Positions 1 to 9,195 of a stretch of DNA of 64,000 bases are shown piece by piece. Below the pieces are notes generated by a model that was not told the DNA's origin, ran no database searches, and saw nothing but the letters and a program-made list of their open reading frames with translations. This DNA comes from Berkiella sp964496435 (GTDB taxonomy: Bacteria > Pseudomonadota > Gammaproteobacteria > Berkiellales > Berkiellaceae), in assembly GCA_964496435.1 (NCBI GenBank), contig CAZBZP010000014.1, forward strand, positions 28,340 to 92,339, given 5' to 3'. A program made the position numbers and the translations under genes. Within the stretch, counting starts at the first letter, position 1, and every line of letters begins with the position of its first letter.

Positions 1-15
1 TTATGATATGCAAAT

Positions 16-37
16 AAAAAGCCCCCAAGGGGGCTTT
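16..37 (-). terminator. Rho-independent terminator
   Basis: A G/C-rich hairpin (AGCCCCC, loop AA, GGGGGCT) is followed on the minus strand by a run of five T. It lies just beyond the stop codon of the gene that ends at 49 and fits a terminator for it. Confidence 0.8.
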
Positions 38-48
38 GAAGGGCTGCT

Positions 49-837
49 CTATACTGAGCGGCGCAATTTTTCTTGTGGTTTAGCGAAAGGCTTATCAGTT
101 ATTTTTTGTCCTGGGGTATCTTTATCCTTTTGCAAAACCCTCTTTTTAGAATCGAACAAATGGGTGAGCACTGTTTTAGCAATGAGTATAAATTCCTCTG
201 GTTTTTCAGCCTCACCTTGCTTAGGGGGCAAAAAAGCTACAGTCGCTGATGGTATCATCGGCCTTAAGACAATAGGCATTACTGGCATAGTCTGAAGGGG
301 CTTAGCTGGCATAACATATGGCGCATCAATGATGGCAAACTTATCTAGCGTTGAGACTTGTTCTCCTTGATATTTTTTAGACACTCGCTTGGTTAAACCT
401 GCTGCTTTATCTTTGAGGAATTGCTTTTTTTTCGCATAGCTTTCTTTGTAAGCACGTGTATAAGCTTCAGCATGGGGAGCAAATTCCTTGGCTACTTTTC
501 TTAAATCACTTTCATTTAGAGTTGCGTCTCTAGTAGCAGCACCAGAGCCTCTTGTTGATGCGAGTCGTATGACAAGCGTTTCTGTAGAGGCTGTTTTGAG
601 TCGTTTATCGAATTGTGTCATGTATTGCGAAAGATAGAATTCATAATTATCAGGAAACTCTTGTTTGATTTTTATAGTGTATTTATCCTTATTAAAAAGT
701 AGGGCAGTGCCATCTCTGAAACTATGATTTGCTCGTCGTCTCGCTTTATGCGCAAGTGTTTTATCTGCATGATCAAATTCTTTGGGCATTTCAGCCAAAT
801 CGGTGCTACTTTCATTATCAGATTGCATTTGCAACAT
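49..837 (-). CDS. Hypothetical charged protein
   Basis: I do not recognise this 262-residue protein. It is rich in Lys, Glu and Asp, has no signal peptide or membrane segment, and looks cytosolic or exported by a specialised system. Residues about 90-165 look helical and basic. A Pro-rich stretch (around APYVMPAKPLQTMPVMPIVL) separates them from a charged C-terminus ending KLRRSV. The ATG at 837 is chosen because AAGGA lies 7 bases upstream; an in-frame GTG at 855 has no ribosome site. It is transcribed in the same direction as the next unknown gene (924-1715) and is followed by a clear terminator. Its composition resembles Legionellales effector candidates, but nothing in the sequence fixes a function. 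Confidence 0.6.
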   Translation of the reverse strand: MLQMQSDNESSTDLAEMPKEFDHADKTLAHKARRRANHSFRDGTALLFNKDKYTIKIKQEFPDNYEFYLSQYMTQFDKRLKTASTETLVIRLASTRGSGAATRDATLNESDLRKVAKEFAPHAEAYTRAYKESYAKKKQFLKDKAAGLTKRVSKKYQGEQVSTLDKFAIIDAPYVMPAKPLQTMPVMPIVLRPMIPSATVAFLPPKQGEAEKPEEFILIAKTVLTHLFDSKKRVLQKDKDTPGQKITDKPFAKPQEKLRRSV

Positions 838-923
838 AGGGTAATCCTTCGGCACACAAGGGAGTTGGTGCGAATGATAACTAAAAGAAGCATAACTGTA
901 AGCCGTAAAAAATTATAAATGTA

Positions 924-1715
924 CTAATTCACGCTTAATCTGTTGCTTAAGACCCTTGGTGATGCACAACGAGAGTGGGTGGGCTTCTTATGTGGTGATA
1001 TATCTGAAAACAGTAATGGCTTTGGTGAAGAGCTGATAGCACGCCTATTTGTATGAGGCATATCTTCATTTGCTTTTCGCACCAGGATAGGGATCTGTTT
1101 GCTGCCTTTTCTTTGAATAGAGGTAGGCATACTTGCCTCGTGACTTATCTGGGGCTTTATATCAGCTATTGTTTCCGATATTTTTGCTGGCGTCACTTCA
1201 ATTTGAGGCCTTTGTTCTATTACTGCTGGTTCAACATCAATAATGGGATCCCTGTTTGGCCTCTTAAAATAATCCGCAACATCGCCCCATATATTTTTGA
1301 ATTTAGATTTAATGCTTGATGGTGCGGCTCTGACCGTCTCAATACCGGATTTCACGCTATCAACCGCACTATTCAGGGCTTCCATCTTATTCAGGAATTG
1401 ATTGTATTTTTGACCTACATAATAGCCTAAGAGGCCGCCTGGAATAATGGCAAGGGGCCCAGCACATAAGGCACCTATGGTGCCACCCCATAATACCCAT
1501 TCAGGATCAATTTCGGGATAAATTGCAAAAGCCCCTACAGCACCAATACCAATAACGAGGTAAAGTGCTTGTGGCCCAAATAACAGTGCAATGACTAAAC
1601 TGCAGCCGATAACGCCCGCAACAATATACCGCTTGAGTGCTGCATCAAATTTTGTCCAGTCACGTTGTGTTGATGGATTGTTTGGAACCGTTTCATCAGC
1701 TGTTTGATGAGGCAT
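924..1715 (-). CDS. Hypothetical membrane protein with cytosolic tail
   Basis: The 263-residue product has a short polar N-terminus, hydrophobic segments at about residues 30-67 and 73-100 (two or three helices, rich in Gly and Ala), and a long hydrophilic tail from about 105 to the end. The tail contains a helical stretch (about 108-150) and then Pro- and Ser-rich sequence with several basic clusters. The hydrophobic hairpin plus long soluble tail is a common layout for membrane-inserted effectors of intracellular bacteria, but no family is recognised. Start is ATG at 1715 with only a weak ribosome site (GAG about 9 bases upstream). Confidence 0.55.
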   Translation of the reverse strand: MPHQTADETVPNNPSTQRDWTKFDAALKRYIVAGVIGCSLVIALLFGPQALYLVIGIGAVGAFAIYPEIDPEWVLWGGTIGALCAGPLAIIPGGLLGYYVGQKYNQFLNKMEALNSAVDSVKSGIETVRAAPSSIKSKFKNIWGDVADYFKRPNRDPIIDVEPAVIEQRPQIEVTPAKISETIADIKPQISHEASMPTSIQRKGSKQIPILVRKANEDMPHTNRRAISSSPKPLLFSDISPHKKPTHSRCASPRVLSNRLSVN

Positions 1716-1835
1716 GGAAAGTTACTCGACTACGTATTCTCTTTATTAGCTCGTTGATAACACGTAGTCCAGTTGCTTGCTAGTTGAAACAGATTAACGC
1801 CACTTATTTTCCGACAATCGGTATAAGTTGAGCGA

Positions 1836-3725
1836 CTAGTTGCTCTTATTTAATATTCTCACCTTTATTGTGTTGGGTATAGCTTGTAATTTATTCAAAA
1901 TGTCATCTTTGATCTCATGATTTAAATCAGTGATCACATAACCAATTTCCTCATTGGTCTTTAAGAACTGACCTTCGATGTTGGTTTCATGCTCAGCAAA
2001 TAAGCTATTTATTTTGGCTAAGATCCCTGGCACGTTTTTGTGTATATGAATTAAGCGCTGTGGATAATTCATCGTGGGTAAGAATAATTGTGGGAAGTTA
2101 ACGCTGCCAATAGAGGTGCCATCCATCGAATAAGCAGATAAGTTACGGGTAACATATTCGCCGATGTTTTGTTGTGCCTCTTCTGTGCTGCCCCCGATAT
2201 GCGGTGTTAAGATTACATTTTCAAACTGTTGTAAGGGGGTTTTAAACTCACTTTTTGAACCATGGGGTTCTTCAGGGTAGACATCCACACCAACGCCAGC
2301 GAGTTTTCCTGATTTGCAGGCATTCTCTAAAGCATCATAATCCACCACAAAGCCACGACTTAGATTGAGAAAAACAGCGCCATCTTTCATCATGTCAAAT
2401 TCTTTAACCCCAATGAAATTTGCATTTTCCTTGCGGCCATCGATATGTACACTCACAATATCAGCGGCATTTAATAATTCTTCCAAGCTATGGCATGCGC
2501 TTGCATTGCCGATAGGGAGCTTATCTTCGATATCGTAATAAAGTACACGAAGGCCTAAGTTTTCGGCCAAGATAGACAGCTGTGAGCCAATATTGCCATA
2601 GCCAATAATACCCAAGGTTTTACCGCGAACCTCATGTGCACCTGTACTTGATTTTTCCCAAGCACCATGACGCATTTTATGACTCACGCCCACAGCTTTT
2701 CTGACTAATAAAATAATTTCGCCTAAAGCCAATTCGACAACACTGCGGGTGTTGCTATAAGGGGCATTAAAAGCGGCTATCCCTTTTTGGGAGCAGGTTT
2801 TTAAATCAATTTGGTTGGTACCAATACAAAAAGCACCAATGGCTTCCAATAAGGGGCTATTGGCAATGATATCCGCACTGACTTCTGTTTTAGAGCGGAT
2901 CCCCAGAATACTGATATCTTGTAATTTCTTTTTGAGTTGCTCGCCCTCTAAGGCATTTGGAAGACTTTCAACTTCAAAGCCTGCATTTTTAAAATAATGT
3001 GATACATAAGGGTGTATATTTTCAAGCAATAACACTTTTTTGTGCGTGTTTTTGTTAATATAAGGAATTTGGCAGGTTAAAAATAAGCCTTCTAATTCAT
3101 CAACCACGATATCTGCTTGGGCAATAACGGCATCTCTTTTGACATTCTCTGTGAAGGCTACAAAAGTGTCAGCACAATTGGCAGCTTTTATTTCAAAATC
3201 GGTATAACCATCACCAACAACTATCACATTGCCATCTAGATTTAACTGTTTGCTGACAATGACTTTCCCTTGGTCCTGCGCTAAAGGGTTGTTTCTATCA
3301 TAATCGATAATTGCTGACTCAAAATCATATAATAAGCGATTAGCGAAAACATGCGCGCGTTTAATACCAAAGCTTTGTACAATAGGCCAGACTATTTCAA
3401 TAAAAGCACCTGATAAAATATAAATATTGTCTGCGTTTTTCTTGAAAAAATCTTTGTTGCGGGCAATCGAAGGGGTGATTTTTTGTTTGATGATTTCGAG
3501 TGCTTGCTCTACGTGTGAAGTGCTTAAGTTTAAAATGGCAAATCGTTCACTTAAACTTTCTTGATAGGAATAGCGGCCTTCCATTGCTAATTTGGTGATA
3601 TTGTCAATCATGGCCAGTTGTTCATCTTTTTTGGGATGATGCGCCAGGCTCACTTGAGCCAAAATATCAATGGCTTCTACTTGAATAAAGGTGCTGTCAA
3701 AATCAAAAATGTAATTTGTTGTCAT
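1836..3725 (-). CDS. Phosphoserine phosphatase / 3-phosphoglycerate dehydrogenase fusion
   Basis: One 629-residue protein joins two enzymes of serine synthesis. Residues 1-210 are a HAD-IB phosphatase like SerB: nucleophile motif DFDST (8-12), LSG (104-106) and GDGYTD (171-176). Residues 228-545 are a D-3-phosphoglycerate dehydrogenase like SerA: substrate Arg in GIRSKT (275-280), nucleotide-binding GYGNIG (375-380) and catalytic His in TPHIGGST (507-514). Residues 555-629 are an ACT domain, the usual serine-sensing module. The fusion holds the first and last steps of the phosphorylated serine pathway; the aminotransferase SerC is not in the window. All key residues seen are intact, so both activities are expected. 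The HAD part could act on another phosphate ester. Confidence 0.9.
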   Translation of the reverse strand: MTTNYIFDFDSTFIQVEAIDILAQVSLAHHPKKDEQLAMIDNITKLAMEGRYSYQESLSERFAILNLSTSHVEQALEIIKQKITPSIARNKDFFKKNADNIYILSGAFIEIVWPIVQSFGIKRAHVFANRLLYDFESAIIDYDRNNPLAQDQGKVIVSKQLNLDGNVIVVGDGYTDFEIKAANCADTFVAFTENVKRDAVIAQADIVVDELEGLFLTCQIPYINKNTHKKVLLLENIHPYVSHYFKNAGFEVESLPNALEGEQLKKKLQDISILGIRSKTEVSADIIANSPLLEAIGAFCIGTNQIDLKTCSQKGIAAFNAPYSNTRSVVELALGEIILLVRKAVGVSHKMRHGAWEKSSTGAHEVRGKTLGIIGYGNIGSQLSILAENLGLRVLYYDIEDKLPIGNASACHSLEELLNAADIVSVHIDGRKENANFIGVKEFDMMKDGAVFLNLSRGFVVDYDALENACKSGKLAGVGVDVYPEEPHGSKSEFKTPLQQFENVILTPHIGGSTEEAQQNIGEYVTRNLSAYSMDGTSIGSVNFPQLFLPTMNYPQRLIHIHKNVPGILAKINSLFAEHETNIEGQFLKTNEEIGYVITDLNHEIKDDILNKLQAIPNTIKVRILNKSN

Positions 3726-3740
3726 ATTATATCCTTTTTA

Positions 3741-3782
3741 AAACCCCCTCCCCCCTTTGTTATCAAAGGGGGGAGGGGGTTT
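3741..3782. repeat. Long perfect palindrome (dispersed repeat copy)
   Basis: Two 19-base arms (3741-3759 and 3764-3782) pair perfectly around a TTAT loop; the arms are almost pure C then G. It lies between the start of the serine fusion gene and the stop of ychJ and could end ychJ transcription. Its central 22 bases recur exactly, in reverse orientation, at 37697-37718, so this is a mobile or dispersed repeat rather than a plain terminator. Confidence 0.75.
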
Positions 3783-3785
3783 TGA

Positions 3786-4193
3786 TTACCATTTCTTATT
3801 TGGATTTAGCGTTTTACCACCCACATAAACCCACTTATTGTCGATTAAATGAAATTCACTTTTTTCACAAATGGCTTGCGAATTCCCATGATAATCATAT
3901 CGCGCTTCAAAACTCACAAATCCTAATTTATCTGATTTCATTTTTGTGTTGATGACTTTTAATCCTTTCCAGCTTACTTCTTTCAACCATGTTAAGGTGT
4001 CATTGGCATCAAAATCAGCAAGGGGTGCGCCTATCATCGTACTTTGTAAATAGCTTACATTTGCTGTTGCGTAAGCACTATAACGAGATCGCATCAGATC
4101 CTCTGGGGTTGCTGGCGATGTTTTACCTTCAATATATTGTGCACAGCATTGTTCAAATTCAAGTGGTCTTCCACAAGGGCATGGGGTATTCAT
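3786..4193 (-). CDS. ychJ: YchJ-family SEC-C motif protein
   Basis: The 135-residue product begins with a zinc-binding SEC-C signature (CPCG at 5-8, then CC at 16-17), followed by an NTF2-like domain with the conserved MRSRYSAYA segment. This order is typical of the UPF0225/YchJ family, usually about 120-155 residues. The biochemical role of YchJ is unknown; SEC-C motifs bind zinc in SecA and several small proteins. The gene overlaps the upstream hydrolase gene by four bases (ATGA), so the two are translated together. Confidence 0.9.
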   Translation of the reverse strand: MNTPCPCGRPLEFEQCCAQYIEGKTSPATPEDLMRSRYSAYATANVSYLQSTMIGAPLADFDANDTLTWLKEVSWKGLKVINTKMKSDKLGFVSFEARYDYHGNSQAICEKSEFHLIDNKWVYVGGKTLNPNKKW

Positions 4194-5005
4194 GGGCCTG
4201 TCTGCTTATGATTATCAAGTTGTAAACTGAAATTCAGGATTGCCTGCCAGTAACCACTGGGATCAATGGCTAAAATATTGTTGTGATCAGCCCCTTGCAC
4301 CCAATAGGTCTGAGTAGGGCCTTTTGCTTTTTCAGCAAGGGTCTTGCTATGCCAAAAGGGGATAACACTATCTTTTGTGCTCGCTATTAGCAGCAGGGGA
4401 ATTGGGGTTTGAGAAAGTGTTCTTAAGTTAGGGTATTTATCAAAAGGTATTAAAGGGATCCCTGTTTTGACACGATAGGCGCTGAGGAAGGCATTTTCTA
4501 AAATAAGCGCCTTGACTGGCACCTGTGATACTAAGTGAACACTGGGCCCAGAGCCGACCGAGCGGCCATAAACAATAATATGTTGGGCAGGTACCTTTAA
4601 CACTTGCGTTAAATAATGATAGGCAGCCAAAATATCTTGATAGCTATTTTTTTCGCTAGGTTTTCCCTCACTTGTGCCATAGCCTTCATAGTCATAAGCA
4701 AACACCGAAAAACCTTGCTGATGAAAGCGTTGCAAAAAGGGCAGTACATGGCCTAAATCTTCGGCATTACCATGGCTAAATAAAATGGTGTATTTTGCTT
4801 GGGGATGCGCTAAATAGATGGCTGATATTTTTTTAGCATCATCCAGCGGTATTTTAATAATGTTAGGATTGTCTTTATAGGATGCAGGCGGTGGCGCAAA
4901 GATAACGCTGTCTGATAAAAAATAAAAACCAAGCACCAGCAAGGCATAGAAAGCCAGCAAGTATTGTAAGGGCGTTTGAATTGTCGACCAAAGTGGATGT
5001 GACAA
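4190..5005 (-). CDS. Membrane-anchored alpha/beta hydrolase (BEM46/YfhR-like)
   Basis: The 271-residue protein has one N-terminal hydrophobic segment (about 13-31) that should anchor it in the inner membrane. The alpha/beta hydrolase fold follows: oxyanion region SHGN (77-80), nucleophile elbow GRSVG (Ser149), acid Asp212 in KDSVIP and His241 in ADHNN. This pattern fits the YfhR/BEM46 serine hydrolases, whose substrates are unclear. The start is TTG at 5005 with AAAGGA six bases upstream; no in-frame ATG has comparable support. The stop overlaps the ychJ start. Confidence 0.85.
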   Translation of the reverse strand: MSHPLWSTIQTPLQYLLAFYALLVLGFYFLSDSVIFAPPPASYKDNPNIIKIPLDDAKKISAIYLAHPQAKYTILFSHGNAEDLGHVLPFLQRFHQQGFSVFAYDYEGYGTSEGKPSEKNSYQDILAAYHYLTQVLKVPAQHIIVYGRSVGSGPSVHLVSQVPVKALILENAFLSAYRVKTGIPLIPFDKYPNLRTLSQTPIPLLLIASTKDSVIPFWHSKTLAEKAKGPTQTYWVQGADHNNILAIDPSGYWQAILNFSLQLDNHKQTGP

Positions 5006-5095
5006 ATGCTATCCTTTAGAACAATTAACAGCAAAAAGTTATTTTATGAAGGGCTGCTTTAACATTCAAGTAAATATCTTTGCTGTGTTACCTTA

Positions 5096-5902
5096 CTAAT
5101 TATTATTGAGGTAAACAATATTTCCATTCTCATCATATTTGAAAATGACTGTATTGCCATTTGCATCGCTTGAGATATAAACCGGATTACCGTCTGCGTC
5201 GTTGCTGACATAAATGGTATTGCCATTCTCATCAACAAAGGAACTGAGATTGCTCGTATCTATCGTAATGTTATTTTCAATTGTCGTGCTAGCACTATTA
5301 TCACTAACATTGGGTTCTATTGTATAAGTATCACCGGTATTGGGCTCTATGGAATAGGAATAGCTATAATTGCTGCTGCTATCGTTGTAATACGGCCAGA
5401 CATAGGGATAAATGATGGTGACGCTATTGTCATGACGATGATGATGTTCGTGGCCATGATGCCAATCATGATTTTGTGTCCATTGATAATTTGGTGTTAC
5501 AGCTTGGTTTTGTGTTTGTGATCTTTGCGCGCGTGCTGCATTGATGGCATTGTTTTGTGTCACGCTGGGTGCAACATGTTGTTGCGTGATTTGTGGTTGC
5601 TGCTGTTGAATCGTAATGCCAGGCGTTGTACTTGGTGCAATATGTTGCTGGGTAATATGGGGATGCTGATTTTGGATAGCCCCATTTTGCTGCTGGTGCT
5701 GAATAATCATATTTTGCTGCTGCTGCTGAATAGCTCTATTTTGCTGCTGGTGTTGCACACCAGCTGCGCCAGCATTGGCATGATTATGTTGAAAGGCAGC
5801 GCTTGCATGTTGGCCACCTTGTTTTAAGTCTTGAGAGGGTAAGGTGGCGCTTAAGCAAAGTGAGGGTGATAAAAAGAGTATGAGAGCTAAGTATTTAGAC
5901 AT
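5096..5902 (-). CDS. Secreted Gln/His-rich low-complexity protein
   Basis: The 268-residue product begins with a signal peptide (MSKYLALILFLSPSLCLSA, cleavage near residue 19). A Gln/His/Asn-rich block (about 45-130) contains many QQQQ runs and HQQQN-like units, then an HGHEHHHRHD cluster that could bind metal, then a Tyr/Ser-rich segment and a C-terminal Asn/Asp-rich part with imperfect repeats of the form DENGNTIYVS/DANGNPVYIS. It is probably periplasmic or surface exposed. ATG at 5902 is preferred to the start at 5917 because GAGGA sits 8 bases upstream and the signal peptide then starts normally. No family is recognised. Confidence 0.65.
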   Translation of the reverse strand: MSKYLALILFLSPSLCLSATLPSQDLKQGGQHASAAFQHNHANAGAAGVQHQQQNRAIQQQQQNMIIQHQQQNGAIQNQHPHITQQHIAPSTTPGITIQQQQPQITQQHVAPSVTQNNAINAARAQRSQTQNQAVTPNYQWTQNHDWHHGHEHHHRHDNSVTIIYPYVWPYYNDSSSNYSYSYSIEPNTGDTYTIEPNVSDNSASTTIENNITIDTSNLSSFVDENGNTIYVSNDADGNPVYISSDANGNTVIFKYDENGNIVYLNNN

Positions 5903-5983
5903 GGCACAGATCCTCAACTTCTTTTTAGAATAAGACTGTTCTTAAGCTAAAAAAGTTCCCATTGAGGAAGTTGCACCTATGCT

Positions 5984-7042
5984 TTACTTCTCTAAAATAT
6001 TTTCTCTATTTTCAGCCTTTTTACTGAAGATTTTATTAAAGCGACCGGAAAGTGCTGTATATAAGCTTTCAGCAGGCGTATATTGTGTCAGCAATTTAAG
6101 ATCATCAGGCTCTTGCTCTTCAGGATCTTTATTATCTGTACTGTTATCTGTTTTTGTAATGTGTGCTTTGTTATCTTCTTTGGTTTTTAATTTTAAACCA
6201 AAGATTTTCTTTTCCTTGGTTTTTACCTCAATTTTAGCTGGATCAATAATGGTTTCACCATCTGAGCTTATTAAGCCTTGTCGATTCCAAGGTAAATTGC
6301 GATAAGGACTGTCGGCAAAAGCAATGAAAGGATATTTGATAATGTCAAAATAGGGCGAATAATCAAAATCACTGGGCGTAAAGAGTCTAGGATTGCGCAC
6401 AAATAGCTCTAAGCCTGTTTCTTCGTGTCTTTTGACGACCGGCAAAATCGGGAAGTCAATTGAGGAAAATGCTTCAGCAATCATTGAAGAGCACACAGTT
6501 TTAGTGGGGGTGCCCGCGTGATATTCAAATAAACTTGAGCGCCAGCGTCTGGGAAGAATGGACCATGGCACCAAGAAACGGGCTAAATCAAATAATTGTC
6601 TGATGTGATAGCCTGTACCTAGTTTGTTAATAGCAAAAGCAGTTACATTTTGTGCATCGGGGCGTGATAAACCTCTTGGGCGACAAATACGAATATGATC
6701 GCCACGATAATTTTCTAAGGGGCTCACGATGGTGCCTTTGCCTAAGTAGCCTTCAATGACCAACTGCATGTTCATGTCACCATTAAAGTGTGCGGCCAGC
6801 ATTTGTTGTAACTCAGGGTTATCAACATCATGAATACGGCCAATATATAGGCAAGCATGCGACCAAGAACTTTGGGTAATTTGTTTAATAACTTCGCTAA
6901 TACGGCTTCGACCTTCGATTAGCAACACATCACAGGGACGCAGCTCATAACGAATACGTTCAAAATCGCATAGCGGAAAATCGGTATTGGGACGTTCTTC
7001 GCTAATAAAATCAATTAATTTTTTTTGTATTGCTTGAAGCAT
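5984..7042 (-). CDS. YiiX/YebB-like permuted cysteine hydrolase
   Basis: The 352-residue protein matches the YiiX/YebB branch of permuted NlpC/P60 (papain-like) hydrolases. The catalytic His is in SSWSHACLYIG (His62) and the Cys in TKTVCSSMIAEAF (Cys184), with a Glu in VIEGYLGKGT (about 98) as in lipo-like relatives. Members are thought to cleave peptide or acyl bonds; substrates are mostly unknown. The catalytic region covers about residues 30-240. An extra C-terminal tail (about 275-352) is Lys/Asp/Glu-rich and appears disordered. No signal peptide is seen. The tail is unusual and could be a localisation or secretion region. Confidence 0.75.
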   Translation of the reverse strand: MLQAIQKKLIDFISEERPNTDFPLCDFERIRYELRPCDVLLIEGRSRISEVIKQITQSSWSHACLYIGRIHDVDNPELQQMLAAHFNGDMNMQLVIEGYLGKGTIVSPLENYRGDHIRICRPRGLSRPDAQNVTAFAINKLGTGYHIRQLFDLARFLVPWSILPRRWRSSLFEYHAGTPTKTVCSSMIAEAFSSIDFPILPVVKRHEETGLELFVRNPRLFTPSDFDYSPYFDIIKYPFIAFADSPYRNLPWNRQGLISSDGETIIDPAKIEVKTKEKKIFGLKLKTKEDNKAHITKTDNSTDNKDPEEQEPDDLKLLTQYTPAESLYTALSGRFNKIFSKKAENRENILEK

Positions 7043-7160
7043 AACGGTGTAGTTCCTAGGAATGAGGTTCCTCTTTAGTGTAGAACAACAAATCGTTATC
7101 TGCCTTACTAAATCTTCGTCCAGCCTTGATGCTGAAATTAATTGCAGGGCTTAAAAAGTG

Positions 7161-7182
7161 AGCCCCAAGCTTCCTTGGGGCT
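7161..7182 (-). terminator. Rho-independent terminator
   Basis: A nine-base-pair hairpin (AGCCCCAAG / CTTGGGGCT, loop CTTC) is followed on the minus strand by CACTTTTTAAG. It lies directly after the stop codon of the gene at 7188-7886 and should end the rmuC transcript. Confidence 0.75.
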
Positions 7183-7187
7183 GTAGA

Positions 7188-7886
7188 TTAATCGAGGCGT
7201 TTTCTTGCAGGAAAATCAATAACTGTCACAGGTACATGCGAACGCAGCGGAGAGAGTGTATTAATCGCATTGACATCGCGAGGGGAAATAGCAGAACGTG
7301 AACGATATAATACGGGTGCAGGTGAATGTTTAAGTAAAACCTGCTTTAGCTCTTCAACACTGAGATAAGTGCTAAAGCCATATTGTTCGAAAGAATTTCT
7401 TAATCTATTTTTTGCATTTTCTGAGGCATAAGCTTCTTTAGCTTCTTGAACAAAGGCTATTACTTTTTTTAGGTTGCTAGGATAGGGTAATTGAGAAATT
7501 GCCTTGAAGGTATTGGCAGCAAAACATAATGAGGTATCTATAGCGAGGCTCGCAGCTTGTCGATAGATGTTACGATAAAGTTTATCATTATCATTTAAGT
7601 TAGCATCAACAATATTTTTCTGAGCAGCATAGATACCATCTAACCACATTAAAATATCAACTTGATTGTCGCTGGTGTTGAGTCTTTGTAAATAATTTAG
7701 CAGATGATCATTATTACTTAAGGCAATTAACTGCACTAATCTTTTGCGAATTTTTTGCGGCGTTGGATCAGGAATATCGGCATCAAATGAGTTATATATG
7801 GGTTGGGCCGCGGTAATTTCAGGGCCTACCGTAGCGACAAAAGCATCAATTTTTTTAATTTCTAGGGCAGAGAGGGTGCGACTCAT
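7188..7886 (-). CDS. Hypothetical protein, translationally coupled to rmuC
   Basis: The 232-residue protein is mostly helical and soluble, with no signal peptide. I do not recognise a domain. It ends with a Pro/Ser/Arg-rich tail (about 190-232, with YRSRSAISPRDVNAINTLSP). Its ATG overlaps the rmuC stop codon by four bases, so it is in the rmuC operon. That placement does not by itself give a DNA-repair role; Legionellales often have lineage-specific genes in housekeeping operons. Confidence 0.6.
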   Translation of the reverse strand: MSRTLSALEIKKIDAFVATVGPEITAAQPIYNSFDADIPDPTPQKIRKRLVQLIALSNNDHLLNYLQRLNTSDNQVDILMWLDGIYAAQKNIVDANLNDNDKLYRNIYRQAASLAIDTSLCFAANTFKAISQLPYPSNLKKVIAFVQEAKEAYASENAKNRLRNSFEQYGFSTYLSVEELKQVLLKHSPAPVLYRSRSAISPRDVNAINTLSPLRSHVPVTVIDFPARKRLD

Positions 7887-9121
7887 GGTGTTTCCTCCAG
7901 GGTTTGTGCAAGTATTGCTTTATCTTCTGCTAAGACACTCAACTCAACTTTTTCAATTTGGGTAAAACGCTTGCTTATTTTTAAGGCCGAAGTGTGCACT
8001 TGTTCAACATCATCATGGGCTTGTTGAATATGGCGTGATAAATTATCCATGCGCTTTTCAAAGCGGCTAAAATCCTGTGCTAAGAGACGTAAGTGCTCTT
8101 GAATAACATGTACTTGTTGCCTGGTGGCAGAATCTTTTAGCACAGCACAAGCAGTTGTTAAGATAGCCATCATCGTTGAAGGGGAAGCTAACCATACATG
8201 TTGTTGCATAGCATATTCTACCAATTCGGGGTGATGGCTGTGTATATCAGCAAAAATGGCTTCGGCAGGAATAAACATTAATGCGCCATCTGTGGTTTCA
8301 CCGGGCACAATATATTTTTGATTAATATCTTGGATATGCTTTTTGATATCTTGTTTGAATTGCGCGCGTGCACTTTGGCGCTCATGTTCGCTTCTTTCGT
8401 TATCAGCATATTTTTTATAGTTTTCTAAAGGAAATTTAGCATCCACCGCTACTTTTCCTGTGGGTTCTGGGAGTAATAATAAGCAATCAACCCGTGCATT
8501 ATTGGACAAGGTATATTGCAAATGATAACTGTTTGAAGGAAGGCAGTTTTGTAATAGAGTATTTAGCTGCACTTCACCAAAGGCACCGCGCGAGCGTTTA
8601 TCTGATAAAATTTCTTGCAAGCTAACGACATTTTGCGAAAGTTGCGTAATTTTCTTTTGTGCATCATCAATGATTGCGAGTCTTGTAATGATATTGCTAA
8701 AGGTTTCATTTGTTTTTTCAAAACCCTTGGCTAATTTTATTTCAACGGATTCACTTATTTTAATCAGGTATTCTTGGGTCGATTGATTTAACTTATCAAA
8801 TTGCGAAGACAAGTTAGTGGTGGTGCGAAGGAGCACTGATTGAAGTTGTCTGTCTAATTCTGCAAAATGTTCCCGCATGCTACTTTGTAAACCTAAGAGT
8901 TGCTGGGAAGAGAAGGCGGTGATAGCTTCATTGGCGCTTTGCTGATTTTTGAGCAGGGTGTCGAATAGTTTTTCTTTTTGGGTTATTTGCTCATTGAGCA
9001 AGTCTTGTAATTGTTGTTTCATTTGGCTTTGAAATCTGGCAATTAAAACAACTGAAAAAACACTGATAACTAATATTAAGCCGCTGAAAAGGGCTATCCC
9101 CTGGGAAGCAATAAAATCCAT
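7883..9121 (-). CDS. rmuC: RmuC-family DNA recombination protein
   Basis: The product has an N-terminal membrane helix (about 7-27), a long coiled coil (about 30-170) and the RmuC nuclease-like core (about 175-370). The core has the signature KRSRGAFGEVQL and the downstream segments KVAVDAKFPLENY and MFIPAEAIFADI. RmuC proteins limit inversions at short repeats and may be endonucleases. Length is normal for the family. ATG at 9121 (MDFIASQ) is preferred; an in-frame GTG three codons upstream is also possible, and neither has a strong ribosome site. The gene heads a two-gene operon with the unknown gene at 7188-7886. Confidence 0.88.
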   Translation of the reverse strand: MDFIASQGIALFSGLILVISVFSVVLIARFQSQMKQQLQDLLNEQITQKEKLFDTLLKNQQSANEAITAFSSQQLLGLQSSMREHFAELDRQLQSVLLRTTTNLSSQFDKLNQSTQEYLIKISESVEIKLAKGFEKTNETFSNIITRLAIIDDAQKKITQLSQNVVSLQEILSDKRSRGAFGEVQLNTLLQNCLPSNSYHLQYTLSNNARVDCLLLLPEPTGKVAVDAKFPLENYKKYADNERSEHERQSARAQFKQDIKKHIQDINQKYIVPGETTDGALMFIPAEAIFADIHSHHPELVEYAMQQHVWLASPSTMMAILTTACAVLKDSATRQQVHVIQEHLRLLAQDFSRFEKRMDNLSRHIQQAHDDVEQVHTSALKISKRFTQIEKVELSVLAEDKAILAQTLEETP

Positions 9122-9195
9122 ATGAGCCACACAACAAAAAGAGTAAGTGCAAGGATCCTAGCAAGACTCAATTCAAAATGCGATTATTTAGAATA

